64,000 nt of DNA from QWHO01 sp021404945 (GTDB lineage Bacteria; Vulcanimicrobiota; Xenobia; Xenobiales; QWHO01): NCBI GenBank assembly GCA_963169765.1, contig CAUJEN010000131.1, positions 22,349 to 86,348 on the forward strand, in the 5' to 3' direction. This document shows positions 51,437 through 59,911 of this stretch, in pieces; positions within the stretch are counted from its first letter, which is position 1; each line of letters opens with the position of its first letter. The translations under genes were made by a program, and so were the position numbers. The notes under the pieces were generated by a model that was not told the DNA's origin, did not search any database, and saw nothing but the letters and a program-made list of their open reading frames with translations.

Positions 51437-52588
51437 CTAGTCGCAGCCTGTTGCACCCCGGTTGCAGCGCGGCAGGTGCACGCCACCCACCACCACCTTG
51501 CCGCCACGCTCGCCGATCTGGTTGGCGGGAGCGATCACAAAGTCGTCCAGGTCGGCCGCGATGCCACCCGGGCGCAGGGCCACCACCTCGTCCTTGCCGG
51601 CCACGTAGGCCGTGCGTCCGTCGCTCAGGATGGCGCCCTCCACCCAGAAGCCGACGTCTTGCGACCAGCGTTCCTCGCCCTCGGGAGACAGGCCCCAGAC
51701 CTTGCTGGCGTTGCCGCCAACCACGACGGTGTCGTCCTCGAGCACGGCCGGCGAGCTGTTCACCAGGTCCTGGCAGTCGAAGTGCCACAGCTCCTTGCCC
51801 TCGGGGCTGACGGCGTAGAGGTTGTGGTCGAAGCTGGTGAGGTAGACCCGGCCCTCCTCGGTCACCGTGGGAGCCGCCCTCACCGCCTTGCGGGCTTTGA
51901 AAAAGAGTGTGACAGCGCCATCCTCGGGGGCCAGACGGTAGACCTGACCCTTCTCCGAGCCGATGTAGATCTCGCCTTTCGGGCCCAGAGCCAGGTGGCC
52001 GTCCACCCGCTCGGGGAGCTTCTGGCACCAGCGCTCCTGGCCGTCTTTGTCGAAAGCCAGCACCCGCTCGTCGTCGGTGCGGAAGATCACGCCGCCCTGC
52101 CCATCCGGCAGGCACGGCCCGGAGCCGAAGAAGGGGAGCCTGGCTACCCACACAGGCTCGTCCTGGTCACTTCGCAGGGCGGCCAGCACCGAGCCGTCCT
52201 CGGTGCGCAGGCAGACGTAAGCGGTGCCATCGGGGGCCACGGTCGGGACGGTGGTCTGGGTCTGGTGCTCGCCCCCCCAAACTTTCTGCACCGCGCCCCC
52301 GGGAGTGTAGAAAGTGATGCCCTTCCCGCCGGGCGACCAGACCGCGCCGCCGTTGGGCAGGGCGGCCGGGCGGAAGGGAGTCCACTTGCCGTTGTCCACC
52401 TTCCACTCGCTATGGCCCGTCTGGGAGAGCTTGATCAGGCGCTGGCCGTCGCTCACCACCACCGAGCCAGAGGGGTGGCGGCAGGAGTCGCCCTCGAACT
52501 TCTCGCGCCAGGCCACCACCTCGTTCTCGCGCCGAGATTGCAGCGCGTAGAGCGGGTTGGCCGAGGCGGCGTGGACGGGTCGCAGCAT
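51437..52588 (-). CDS. PQQ-type beta-propeller protein with GGVHLPR tail motif
   Basis: The 383-residue protein has repeated PQQ-binding-like blades (PTVAPDGTAYVCLRTEDGSV, GEIYIGSEKGQVYRLAPEDG, GRVYLTSFDHNLYAVSPEGK, VVVGGNASKVWGLSPEGEE). No signal peptide is visible from ATG 52588, so it is cytoplasmic or exported otherwise. It ends GGKVVVGGVHLPRC followed by eight residues with a second Cys. The tail motif is shared with the neighbouring propeller gene and three other proteins. Start choice is soft; no good ribosome site was seen. Confidence 0.7.
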   Translation of the reverse strand: MLRPVHAASANPLYALQSRRENEVVAWREKFEGDSCRHPSGSVVVSDGQRLIKLSQTGHSEWKVDNGKWTPFRPAALPNGGAVWSPGGKGITFYTPGGAVQKVWGGEHQTQTTVPTVAPDGTAYVCLRTEDGSVLAALRSDQDEPVWVARLPFFGSGPCLPDGQGGVIFRTDDERVLAFDKDGQERWCQKLPERVDGHLALGPKGEIYIGSEKGQVYRLAPEDGAVTLFFKARKAVRAAPTVTEEGRVYLTSFDHNLYAVSPEGKELWHFDCQDLVNSSPAVLEDDTVVVGGNASKVWGLSPEGEERWSQDVGFWVEGAILSDGRTAYVAGKDEVVALRPGGIAADLDDFVIAPANQIGERGGKVVVGGVHLPRCNRGATGCD

Positions 52589-52685
52589 GGGGATCAGTCT
52601 AAGCCTGACGGCTGAAAGGAGCCTGATAGAATCACATATTGGAAGACCCAGGGAACCCGCCCCGGGCGGTCGAACCCCGCCCATC

Positions 52686-53771
52686 GTGTCCGACGAGAGC
52701 CTGCAACGCCCCCCGGCCGAGCTGGTCTACGCCGACGAGCTGGCCCGGCTGAGAAAGAGCGACAAAGACCCGCGGCCGCCCGGCTGGGCCCTTTCGCCCC
52801 GGGCGGTGCGCAGCTTCATTCTGGGCGATCCCAAACAGAAGATTCGGCCCAAGTTCGTGGGCAATCCCTCGCTGGTGGACCGGGCCATGGTGGCCCTGGC
52901 CACCAACCGCGGGCTCTTGCTGGTGGGCGAGCCGGGCACGGCCAAGTCGTTCTTGTCCGAGCTTCTGGCCGCCGCCGTCAGCGGCGAGTCGACCCTGACC
53001 ATCCAGGGCAGCGCCGCCACCACCGAGGATCAGATCAAGTACGGCTGGAACTACGCCCTGCTGCTGGCCGAGGGGCCCAGCCGCAAAGCGCTGGTGCCGG
53101 CCCCGCTCTATCTCGGCATGCTGCACGGCAAAGTGGTGCGCTTCGAGGAAATCACCCGCTGCCCGAGCGAGATTCAGGACTCGCTGCTGTCGGTGCTGTC
53201 CGACCGGGTGTTGTTCCTGCCCGATCTCGAGGGCGAGGAGACCCGGCTCTACGCCCGCGAGGGCTTCAACCTGCTGGCCACGGCCAACACCCGCGACCGC
53301 GGCACCAATGAGATGAGCGCCGCCCTCAAGCGCCGCTTCAACTTCGAGACCGTGTTCCCCATCGCCGACCGCGAGGTGGAGCTGGAGCTGGTCGAGCGCG
53401 AGACGACTCAGCTCTTGCAGCGCTCGGGGGTACCCCAGGCGCCCCCGCGCGACCTGCTGGAAATCCTGGTGACCACCTTCCGCGAGCTGCGCGACGGCAA
53501 GACCCCCGAGGGCGACGCTCTGGAGCGCCTGAGCACCGCCATGTCCACCGCCGAGGCGGTCTCGGTGGCCCACGCCGTGGGCATCCGGGCCCACTACCTG
53601 GGCGGCCGGTCCGCCAATCCCGAGGACCTGATGGAGTGCATCCTGGGCACGGCCATCAAGGACAACGCCGAGGACGTCAAGCGCCTGCGGCGCTACCTCG
53701 AGCAGCGCATCTCCAAGCGCCGCGGGCCGCTCTGGAAGGCGTTCTTTGACGCCCGGCACGCCCTGCCCTGA
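52686..53771 (+). CDS. MoxR-type AAA+ ATPase
   Basis: From GTG 52686 the 361-residue protein has a complete MoxR-type AAA+ module: Walker A GEPGTAKS, Walker B VVRFEEI, sensor 1 LLATANTRDRG and the arginine-finger loop KRRFNFETVFP, plus a C-terminal helical lid. MoxR ATPases load or remodel VWA-domain partners. Two VWA genes are in the window (22010 and 59901). The DUF5682/VWA/SWIM operon that usually adjoins such a gene starts 4 kb downstream on the same strand. The start could be earlier, but upstream residues look non-conserved. Confidence 0.9.
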   Translation: MSDESLQRPPAELVYADELARLRKSDKDPRPPGWALSPRAVRSFILGDPKQKIRPKFVGNPSLVDRAMVALATNRGLLLVGEPGTAKSFLSELLAAAVSGESTLTIQGSAATTEDQIKYGWNYALLLAEGPSRKALVPAPLYLGMLHGKVVRFEEITRCPSEIQDSLLSVLSDRVLFLPDLEGEETRLYAREGFNLLATANTRDRGTNEMSAALKRRFNFETVFPIADREVELELVERETTQLLQRSGVPQAPPRDLLEILVTTFRELRDGKTPEGDALERLSTAMSTAEAVSVAHAVGIRAHYLGGRSANPEDLMECILGTAIKDNAEDVKRLRRYLEQRISKRRGPLWKAFFDARHALP

Positions 53772-53888
53772 TCTTCAGATCGACTGATCTGGAAAAACTG
53801 CCTCCCCGCCCCACGCTCTCGGGGTGAAGCCACCCCGTGCGTCGCAAATTGCCAGGCGGGCGCTCCCTTACGGCCCGGAGCCACCCCG

Positions 53889-54180
53889 GTGGCCACCCGG
53901 ACTCAATCCGCGACCCCCGCTGCGGCGGCCGCGGTGGACCCGCAGGAGGGGCAGATCCTGGGCCAGCGCAATCTGCTGCGCAACCCGAAGGCCAACCAGG
54001 GCGCCGCCCGCTGGCGTAAAGACGGTGAGGCCAGCGTAGAGGGAAGGACGCTTCACGGTCCGTCACGGAGGCTCGTTCTGGCAGGACGTGGTGCTTCCGC
54101 CCACGCTGCGCAGCGGGGTGGTCGTGCTGGTGGCCCGGGTCTCCTCCGAGCGCGTCAACCCGCAGTGGACCCGCCCGAAT
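53889..54180 (+). pseudogene. Frameshifted and truncated galactose-binding-like domain gene
   Basis: GTG 53889 opens a frame with GQRNLLRNPKANQGAARWRK. Near 54042-54048 the similarity moves to another frame: RFTVRHGGSFWQDVVLPP, then SGVVVLVARVSSERVNP. This sequence of phrases (NLLRNP, W, FWQDV, ARVSSERVN) resembles a discoidin/F-box-associated-type carbohydrate-binding beta-sandwich. After VNPQ the resemblance stops at about 54165, where a convergent pilin-like gene begins to interfere. I read it as a decayed gene with one frameshift and a lost 3' end. Confidence 0.5.
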
Positions 54181-54755
54181 CGGGCGCCCTTTTCAGGGCC
54201 GTTCACGGGAGCTTCTGAAGGGGGGGGGCTTTCGGGAGATGACGTGCCCGAGCCCGGTTCAGCCCTCCAGGAACCCACCCTGGAGGAATACCCGGGAGAG
54301 TCGGCCGGGGCACCCGCTCTTTTGTGGTGGTGGCCCTGACAGAACATCGTGAAGACTGTTCCGTCCGTTACGTAGGTGGCGCTACAGGTATCCTGCCTGG
54401 CGGCCGGGCAAATGCGAAGCAGATAATTCGGAGTCAGCTGGCCGAGTCGAGCCGGGAAGCGCCCCTCAGAGTCCTCGGCATACATCTGCAGGGCGGTATT
54501 GGTTTTCTTGAGGTTCGCTTTGCAAGTCGTCAGGTCGCCTCGTGCTCGGTCGTACGAAGCCAGGTTCGGGCCGACCGCGTAGAGCAAGAGGGTAGACAGC
54601 CCGCCCAGGATGGCGTAACGCAATGCATCGTCGAGCGACGCGCGTCGTTTCTCTTCGTCGTTCACTGCCCGCATGATGTGGTAAAGGGCCTGAGAGGCGA
54701 ACGTAACCGTCCCCGAGACCAGCAAAATGAGCATCGTTAAGGAAAAGATCCGCAC
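54063..54755 (-). CDS. Two-helix membrane protein with pilin-like outer domain
   Basis: The protein from GTG 54755 (GGAG 8 bases upstream) has two hydrophobic helices (MLILLVSGTVTFASQALYHI near 8-27; AILGGLSTLLLYAVGPNLA near 48-66). A pilin-like domain follows: C-K-A-N, TALQMYAEDSEGRFPARLGQ, YLLRICPA, SATYV and CQGHHHKRAGAP. This domain closely parallels the outer domain of the anti-sigma factor at 24386. The natural end is probably near 54260; the last ~65 residues are antisense to the decayed gene and may be read-through after loss of the original stop. Confidence 0.6.
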   Translation of the reverse strand: MRIFSLTMLILLVSGTVTFASQALYHIMRAVNDEEKRRASLDDALRYAILGGLSTLLLYAVGPNLASYDRARGDLTTCKANLKKTNTALQMYAEDSEGRFPARLGQLTPNYLLRICPAARQDTCSATYVTDGTVFTMFCQGHHHKRAGAPADSPGYSSRVGSWRAEPGSGTSSPESPPPSEAPVNGPEKGARFGRVHCGLTRSEETRATSTTTPLRSVGGSTTSCQNEPP

Positions 54756-54838
54756 CAGCAGAAGCTCCCTGGTTTCCGAAGACGAACCTGCCAGCGCCGA
54801 ATCAGCTTCTTTTCAGGCACCGCTCCTAATCTGAGGCC

Positions 54839-55681
54839 ATGCTGATCGGAGCCAACCATTTCTCCTACAACCAGCCTGGTCTGCCCACCCGGGTCAGCCG
54901 GGCGGCGGGTGATCGCTATGACTCGGGCCAGTCCGGTTACGACAGTGCCCTGGCTGAGGCGCAGGCCTACATCGCCGCCCAGAAAGCAGAGCGGGCCCGC
55001 AACCTGGCCGCTGTGGAAGAGCTGAAGACTCTCCCGGCCGAGGCCATGCTCACGCGAGGCCGCGAGCTGGTGGGCCAGATCCCCGCTCACGAGCCGGAGC
55101 TTCGCCTGCAGGCGGCCAACCTTCTGTTCGGAGCCCTGCAAGACCGACCGGTGGCCTCTCTGGCCCTGGCGATTCTGGGCGACGAGTCCCAGTTACCCCA
55201 GACCGAAGGCCCGAGCCTGGTGCGCCAGAGCCGCGATCAGACTCAGCCTCGCTACTGTGCCGGTCGCCCCGTGGACCTGGCCCTGCAGGCCCTGGATAAG
55301 GACCTGACCCCCAGCCAGATGGTGCAGCTGGGGCAGGAGATGGCTGGCTCGGTCGACTCGGATCGGTGGCATCCTGAGCAGCCCGGTTTTGCCCACATCC
55401 GGGCGCTGGCCAACCTGGTGGCGCGCTTTGACCCCGAGCAGAAGCTCGAATGCACCCGCACGGCCATCGATTTTCTCACTCGATCCTTCGGCAACTACAA
55501 TTTCTTCGAAGAGCACGAGGGCGGCAACCAGCTGACTTCGATGATCGCCGGGGGAGCCATGCGAAAGCTGCAGGAGGTGCTGGCTCTGCAGGAGCTGCAT
55601 CGCCCTCAGGGCAGCAGTATCGGCGAGCTGGGCCGTGGAATTGCGGTGGGCGGCGTGGTGCTCAAACGGCGCGGCGGGTAA
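54839..55681 (+). CDS. Helical hypothetical protein with GGVVLKRR C-terminal tail
   Basis: The 280-residue protein has a disordered-looking N-terminus (MLIGANHFSYNQPGLPTR) and then helices that could be HEAT-like (LQAANLLFGALQDRPVASLA, RALANLVARFDPEQKLECTR). The end is GIAVGGVVLKRRGG, a clear copy of the tail motif shared in this window. No signal peptide or catalytic motif is seen. It lies between the MoxR gene and the spermidine-synthase-like gene on the same strand. Confidence 0.6.
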   Translation: MLIGANHFSYNQPGLPTRVSRAAGDRYDSGQSGYDSALAEAQAYIAAQKAERARNLAAVEELKTLPAEAMLTRGRELVGQIPAHEPELRLQAANLLFGALQDRPVASLALAILGDESQLPQTEGPSLVRQSRDQTQPRYCAGRPVDLALQALDKDLTPSQMVQLGQEMAGSVDSDRWHPEQPGFAHIRALANLVARFDPEQKLECTRTAIDFLTRSFGNYNFFEEHEGGNQLTSMIAGGAMRKLQEVLALQELHRPQGSSIGELGRGIAVGGVVLKRRGG

Positions 55682-55731
55682 TCGAACAAGTCCGGCAGGG
55701 CTGAGAGAGCCCCCGCGGGAACGCTTCCGGG

Positions 55732-57771
55732 ATGCGTGACCACAAAATCAAGCTGTTTTTAGCCAGCTTTCTGGTTCTGTTCTTCGAGCTACTCTTCATC
55801 CGCTGGCTGCCGGACGCGATTCATTTCTTCGGCTTTTTCTCGAACTTCGTGCTGCTCTCGTGCTTTCTGGGTCTGGGCATCGGCCTGGCCCGCCCGCTCA
55901 AGGAGCGCGATACCGACGACGCGTTGCTGACCCGCTTCGTGCTGTTCTGCCTGGTGCAGATGGCTCTCTTCGCGGTCTTCCTCCAGTTCGAGATCGAGGT
56001 GCGGCCTCCCAACGAGGGGGTCTTTCTCAATGATGACGCCTTCATCGGCAACCGCGAAGGCCACATCGACATGTACGTCACGCTGGCCCTGTTCACCACC
56101 CTGGTGGCCATGACGTTCGTCCCGCTGGGCCAGTTGCTGCAGCGCTACTTCGACCAGTTCCCACCGCTCTATGCCTACACCGTCAACATCCTGGCCAGCC
56201 TGCTGGGAATCGCTGGCTTTTCCATCCTCTCGTTCCTGTGCACCGGTCCGGCGGTCTGGGTCACCGTGGGGATGCTCCTCTTGCTGCCCTTCACCAAACG
56301 CAAGCCCGCTTTTGCGCTCTTTGCCATCTTCCTGGGGATGGCGCTCTACGGCTTCGAGGGCCACCTGGAGAAAAGCAAGAACTACGAGAAATACTGGTCC
56401 CCCTACTACAATATCCGCTTTCACACCGAGCCCAACGGAAACGTCTACATCCAGATCGGCAACAGCTGCCTGTTGACCGGGCTGGACCTCTCGCCCGAGA
56501 AGGGGAGCGAGTTCTTCCGTCGATTCTACGCCTTCCCCTACCTCTTCAAGCCCCACCCCAAGAAGGTGCTCATCCTGGGCGGCGGCATGGGCAACGACGT
56601 GGCCATGGCCCTGCAGCAGGGCGCCGAGCAGGTGGATGCGGTCGAGATCGATCCCATCGTGGCCAGACTCGGGCGCGAGCGGCACCCCATGAAGGCCTAC
56701 CAGGACTCACGGGTGCGCCTCATCAACGACGATGCTCGCTCCTACCTGCGCCGCGCCACCGAGAAGTATGACCTGATCATCTTCGGCACACTCGACTCGC
56801 ACGGGCTGTTCTCGCAGATGTCCAGCATCAAGATCGAGAACTACGTCTACACCCGCCAGTCCTTCGAAGAGGCCCGCAGGCTGCTGGCCAAAGACGGCGT
56901 GATGTATGTCAACGTGGGCTACATGGGCGAGTTCGTGCCCATCCGGTTGTTCGTCACCCTGCGTGACGTGTTTGGCAAGGACCCCGCCTTCTTCATCTAC
57001 AACCAGCAGTACTCGCAGTACATCTGCCAGGAAGCTTCCATCACCCAGGATGTCCAGGTCGAGGGCGAGGTGCGGCTCAACGTCAACCTGGAGAATGCCC
57101 GGGTCAACATGCCGGGGGCCCTGATCCAGGCCACCGACGACTGGCCCCAGCTGTACCTGAACAGCAAGACCATCCCCAAAGATTACCTCATCGCGCTGGG
57201 TATTCTGCTGCTCATCTCGACCCTGCTCATCTCCACCACGGTGCGCGGCACGGGCTTTCAGTTCCAGCCCCAGATGTTCTTTCTGGGGGCCGGATTCATG
57301 CTCATCGAGACCAAGAGCATCACCGAGCTGGGGTTGATGTTCGGCTCCACCTGGATCGTCAACTCCATCGTGATTGCCAGCATCCTGACCATGATCTTCC
57401 TGGCCAACGTGTGGCTGCTCGGGCGCGAGAAGAAACCCGCTCTGGAGCTGCCCTACGCCCTCTTGCTGGGGGTGGTGGTGCTGCTCTACCTGGTGCCGCT
57501 GCGTGAGCTGAGTGTGGGCGGCTCGGTGCTCGCGAAGATGGGGGCGGTGGCCGGTATCTCAGTGCCCCTGTTGTTCGCGGCCATCATCTTCGGCGTCTCC
57601 TTCTCCAAGACCAAACGAGCCACCAGCGCGCTGGCCTGCAACATGCTGGGGGCGATGGTCGGCGGGGCGCTGGAATACTCCTCCATGGCCTTCGGACTTC
57701 GCTCGCTCTATCTCACCGCGCTGGCTCTCTACGCCCTGAGCTTCTGGTTCCGGCCCCGGGATGGCGACTAG
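55732..57771 (+). CDS. Spermidine synthase-like membrane protein
   Basis: The 679-residue protein has N-terminal membrane helices (residues 1 to about 215), a cytoplasmic spermidine synthase-like methyltransferase-fold domain (about 220-475), and more helices to the end. The soluble part has ILGGGMGNDVAMAL (nucleotide loop), VDAVEIDP, LINDDARSYLR and FGTLDSHG. The membrane part contains FLGAGFMLIETKSITELGLM, the ExKS-type signature of this fused family. True aminopropyl transfer is uncertain, since the classical GGGDG reads GGGMG. It overlaps the DUF5682 gene by 11 bases. Confidence 0.85.
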   Translation: MRDHKIKLFLASFLVLFFELLFIRWLPDAIHFFGFFSNFVLLSCFLGLGIGLARPLKERDTDDALLTRFVLFCLVQMALFAVFLQFEIEVRPPNEGVFLNDDAFIGNREGHIDMYVTLALFTTLVAMTFVPLGQLLQRYFDQFPPLYAYTVNILASLLGIAGFSILSFLCTGPAVWVTVGMLLLLPFTKRKPAFALFAIFLGMALYGFEGHLEKSKNYEKYWSPYYNIRFHTEPNGNVYIQIGNSCLLTGLDLSPEKGSEFFRRFYAFPYLFKPHPKKVLILGGGMGNDVAMALQQGAEQVDAVEIDPIVARLGRERHPMKAYQDSRVRLINDDARSYLRRATEKYDLIIFGTLDSHGLFSQMSSIKIENYVYTRQSFEEARRLLAKDGVMYVNVGYMGEFVPIRLFVTLRDVFGKDPAFFIYNQQYSQYICQEASITQDVQVEGEVRLNVNLENARVNMPGALIQATDDWPQLYLNSKTIPKDYLIALGILLLISTLLISTTVRGTGFQFQPQMFFLGAGFMLIETKSITELGLMFGSTWIVNSIVIASILTMIFLANVWLLGREKKPALELPYALLLGVVVLLYLVPLRELSVGGSVLAKMGAVAGISVPLLFAAIIFGVSFSKTKRATSALACNMLGAMVGGALEYSSMAFGLRSLYLTALALYALSFWFRPRDGD

Positions 57772-59911
57772 GCGGGTCCTCGGCCTCCGCCACCACAGCC
57801 CCGCCTGCGCCCGCCTGGTCGAGCGGGTGCTGCGCGAGGTCCGGCCGGCTTGCGTGCTGATCGAAGGGCCATCCGACTTCAACGGCCGGCTCGACGAGCT
57901 GCTCCTGGGCCACCAGTTGCCCCTGGCTGTGTTCAGCTTTCAAAAGGGCGAGTGCGCTGCCTGGACCCCGTTCTGCGCCTACTCGCCCGAGTGGGTGGCC
58001 CTGACGGTTGGCCGCGAGCTGGGGGCCGAAGTGCGCTTCATGGACCTGCCGGCCTGGCACAGGTCTATGCGCGAGCGCACCAACCGTTACGCCGACCGAC
58101 GCGAGCCCGGCCAGGACCAGCTGGCTCGCGAGCTGGGCTTTGACGACCCGGACAGCCTCTGGGACCACCTCTTCGAGCATCCCGGCGACGACCTGGAAGA
58201 CCGCCTCAGGCGCTACTTCCAGACCATTCGCACCAGCGTCAGCCCCGAGGATGCCGAGCGCGAGGCCTACATGGCCGCCTGCCTGGGCTGGGCCCGGCAC
58301 ACCTACGAAGACCGGGTGGTGGCCGTGTGCGGAGGCTACCACGCACCTTTCCTGGAGCAGGCCCTGCCCCGACCCGAATGGCCCGAGCTCGAGCCTGCCA
58401 GCGACACCGGCAGCTACCTGGTGCCCTTCAGCTTCCACCGGCTGGACAGTTTCCAGGGCTACGACGCAGGCATGCCCTCGCCCGGCTACTACCAGCACGT
58501 CTGGGAGGCGGGGGCTGGCGAGGCCGCCCGCCGGGCCCTGCACGACGTGACCCACCGCCTGCGCGACAAGAAGCTGGCCCTCTCCTCGGCCGACCTGGTG
58601 GCGGCCAGCACGCTGTCCCACGGCCTGGCCCGGCTGCGGGGGCACGACTTTCCGATGCGCACCGATCTGCTGGACGGCCTGGTGGGAGCCCTGGTCAAGG
58701 AGGCCCTCCAGAGCGAGCTGCCCTGGAGCCGGCGCGGCATGCTCGAGCCAGGCACCGACCCGGTGCTGGTGGAGCTGGTGGCTGCCTTCTCGGGCCAGCG
58801 GGTGGGCAAGCTGGCCGGCGGCACGTCTCGTCCGCCGCTGGTGGACGAGGTGCTGGCCGGCCTGGAAGCGCTCGATCTGAAGCCCACCCGGCCGGCCCGC
58901 CAGGTGACGGTGGAGGTGGGCACACAGAGAAGCTACTTCCTGCGCCGACTGGCCCTGCTGCGCCTGCCCGGCTTCCACCTCAAGGCTGAGCAACTGGTGG
59001 AGGAGACCTGGACTCTGCAGGAGAGCTCTGATCTGGAGGCGGCCCTGGTGGAGGCCTCGGCCTACGGCTCCGACCTCGAGCAGGCGGCCATCGGCGTGCT
59101 GCGCCAGGCCCTCTCGGGCGAGCCGGATGCGGCTGGCCTGGCGGCCTGCCTGGCCCTGGCCGTGCGGGCCGGCCTCTCCGAGCTGGGCCGGGAGCTGGTG
59201 CAGGAGGTGGCCCGGGCCCTGGGGGCAGAGGTCGACCTGGAGCTGTTGGGCGGCGCGCTGCAGACGCTGTTCGGCCTTTACCGCCAGAAGCTGGCCCCCG
59301 ACTTCCCCCCCATCCTGGAGGCCGGCTTTGCCCGCGGCCTGTGGCTCTTCGAAGGTCTGGACGGGGCCACCCCGGGCATCGTCAAGGCGGTGGTCACGCT
59401 GCGCGACATGCACAAGCTGGGCCGCGAGCTCAAGCTTGCGCGTGAGCTGGCTGAAGGGGTCATGCGAAGGCGGCTCAAGGACGCGCCCCGAGTGTGCCAG
59501 GGCGCCGCTCTGGGCTACCTCTGGTCGCTCGAGCTGGTTCCCGGTGAGGAGGAGGCCGAGCAAGCCGTGCGCGCCCTGCATCCCCCCGAGGCCCTGGGAG
59601 ACTTCCTGGCCGGCCTCTTTGCCCTGGCCCGCGAGGAGGTGCAGCGGGCCGAGGGTCTGCTCAGGCTGGTCGATCAGCTGCTCAAGGGGCTGGACCGAAC
59701 CGACTTTCTGCGCGCCCTGCCGGGCTTGCGCCTGGCTTTTTCCGCCTTCCCTCCCCGCGAACGCCAGGCCGTGGCCGCCATCGTGGCTCGGCTCTACGGG
59801 CTGGAGTCCACCTTCGAGCTGCTGCGCAACGCGGTGGACCCCGCCCTGGTGGCGGCCGGCATGCAGCTCGACGCCGAGCTGGAAAGGACCATCGAGCGCT
59901 ATGGCTTATGA
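57761..59911 (+). CDS. DUF5682 family protein
   Basis: The 716-residue soluble protein starts with LGLRHHSPACARLVERVL and VLIEGPSDFN, the hallmark of DUF5682, a family I believe related to ChaN/TraB-type folds. A histidine-containing block (AVCGGYHAPFLEQAL) follows. The C-terminal half is helical. It starts 11 bases before the previous stop and ends 11 bases after the VWA start, so translation of the operon is coupled. Members occur with MoxR, VWA and SWIM genes in many bacteria; the biochemical function is unknown. Confidence 0.8.
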   Translation: MATRRVLGLRHHSPACARLVERVLREVRPACVLIEGPSDFNGRLDELLLGHQLPLAVFSFQKGECAAWTPFCAYSPEWVALTVGRELGAEVRFMDLPAWHRSMRERTNRYADRREPGQDQLARELGFDDPDSLWDHLFEHPGDDLEDRLRRYFQTIRTSVSPEDAEREAYMAACLGWARHTYEDRVVAVCGGYHAPFLEQALPRPEWPELEPASDTGSYLVPFSFHRLDSFQGYDAGMPSPGYYQHVWEAGAGEAARRALHDVTHRLRDKKLALSSADLVAASTLSHGLARLRGHDFPMRTDLLDGLVGALVKEALQSELPWSRRGMLEPGTDPVLVELVAAFSGQRVGKLAGGTSRPPLVDEVLAGLEALDLKPTRPARQVTVEVGTQRSYFLRRLALLRLPGFHLKAEQLVEETWTLQESSDLEAALVEASAYGSDLEQAAIGVLRQALSGEPDAAGLAACLALAVRAGLSELGRELVQEVARALGAEVDLELLGGALQTLFGLYRQKLAPDFPPILEAGFARGLWLFEGLDGATPGIVKAVVTLRDMHKLGRELKLARELAEGVMRRRLKDAPRVCQGAALGYLWSLELVPGEEEAEQAVRALHPPEALGDFLAGLFALAREEVQRAEGLLRLVDQLLKGLDRTDFLRALPGLRLAFSAFPPRERQAVAAIVARLYGLESTFELLRNAVDPALVAAGMQLDAELERTIERYGL

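Noticed and set aside
50723..52615. 630-codon plus-strand frame
   Set aside because: Antisense to both beta-propeller genes; no motif.
57713..59581. 622-codon minus-strand frame
   Set aside because: Antisense to DUF5682; His/Gln/Gly-rich shadow.
59127..59900. Arg/Trp/Cys-rich extension of the CoxE-like VWA protein
   Set aside because: Out-of-frame reading of DUF5682; the VWA gene starts at ATG 59901.
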